Assembly (NCBI GenBank): GCA_020633795.1
Contig: JACKCX010000008.1
Coordinates: forward strand, 1-56,508
Length of the DNA stretch: 56,508 bases
Reading direction: 5' to 3'
Origin: Erysipelotrichaceae bacterium
GTDB lineage: Bacteria; Bacillota_I; Bacilli_A; RFN20; CAG-826
Made by a program: the position numbers and the translations under genes. This document shows positions 56,500 through 56,508 of the stretch, one piece after another. Positions within the stretch are counted from its first letter, which is position 1. The number at the start of each line of letters is the position of its first letter. The notes under the pieces were generated by a model. The model had not been told where the DNA came from. It was given only the letters and a program-made list of their open reading frames with translations, and ran no database searches.

Positions 56500-56508
56500 A
56501 TGATAATT
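56500..56508 (+). CDS. pdxT: Probable start of the PLP synthase glutaminase subunit, cut by window edge
   Basis: Only ATG ATA ATT (Met-Ile-Ile) is in the window, four bases after the pdxS stop, with GAGG inside the end of pdxS about ten bases upstream. The assignment rests on the usual pdxS-pdxT order. Confidence 0.4.

Overview
The window reads as chromosome of an AT-rich, low-GC Gram-positive (Bacillota) bacterium, most like an uncultured anaerobic Bacilli/Erysipelotrichia-type lineage. The evidence is gene content: an F-type ATP synthase operon, AddAB, PdxS, a DegV protein, ECF sigma control, lipoproteins with Gram-positive lipoboxes, and secreted proteins built from Ig-like (Big_2/Big_3) modules. 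The standard code fits, with TGG used for Trp and TGA as stop. The exact taxon cannot be read from the sequence alone.

Layout. Positions 1-7694 (minus) hold one operon: a PPi-type phosphofructokinase, a small AtpI-like membrane protein, then atpB-E-F-H-A-G-D-C, with atpC cut by the window edge. The c subunit carries two membrane carboxylates (E21, E54) plus T55/T56/Y59, the pattern of Na+-coupled two-carboxylate rotor rings. Positions 7858-16114 hold a uridine-kinase-like protein on plus, and on minus addB-addA and a DUF5677-like gene. Positions 16140-17656 are a complete ISL3-type insertion sequence whose transposase start is frameshifted. It sits against the terminator of a lipoprotein gene. 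Positions 17708-30133 (minus) hold a lipoprotein, a DUF4190-like protein, and an operon of a 2250-residue membrane-anchored repeat protein, yigZ, mrp, an Xaa-Pro peptidase and glpK.

Positions 30228-36190 are mostly plus: CPBP protease, TraX-like protein, thioredoxin, tRNA-Gly(TCC), DegV, RdgB and a methyltransferase, with one minus zinc-ribbon membrane protein. Positions 36245-45426 (minus) hold an amidohydrolase, an ECF sigma/putative anti-sigma pair, a secreted endonuclease I with Ig-like domains, cardiolipin synthase and XdhC. Positions 45503-52104 (plus) hold a possible structured RNA, a lipoprotein, a membrane protein and two tandem secreted proteins. Positions 52121-55333 (minus) hold a PlsC-like acyltransferase, an HTH-flavoprotein fusion, a pyrimidine-dimer-glycosylase-like protein and a DUF2179 membrane protein. 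The window closes with pdxS and probably the start of pdxT.

Main points of interest. (1) The two tandem secreted Ig-like proteins end in what reads as a barnase-type ribonuclease domain with the catalytic Glu, Arg, Arg and His in place. With the nearby secreted endonuclease they suggest an exported nucleic-acid-degrading set. (2) An HTH-flavoprotein fusion has a perfect inverted repeat inside its own promoter spacer. (3) At least six genes have a -10 box placed so that transcription should begin at the start codon, i.e. leaderless mRNAs. (4) The ATP synthase c subunit looks Na+-type. (5) A 2250-residue protein of unknown function heads a conserved-looking operon. All of these come from reading the sequence; no database search was run.
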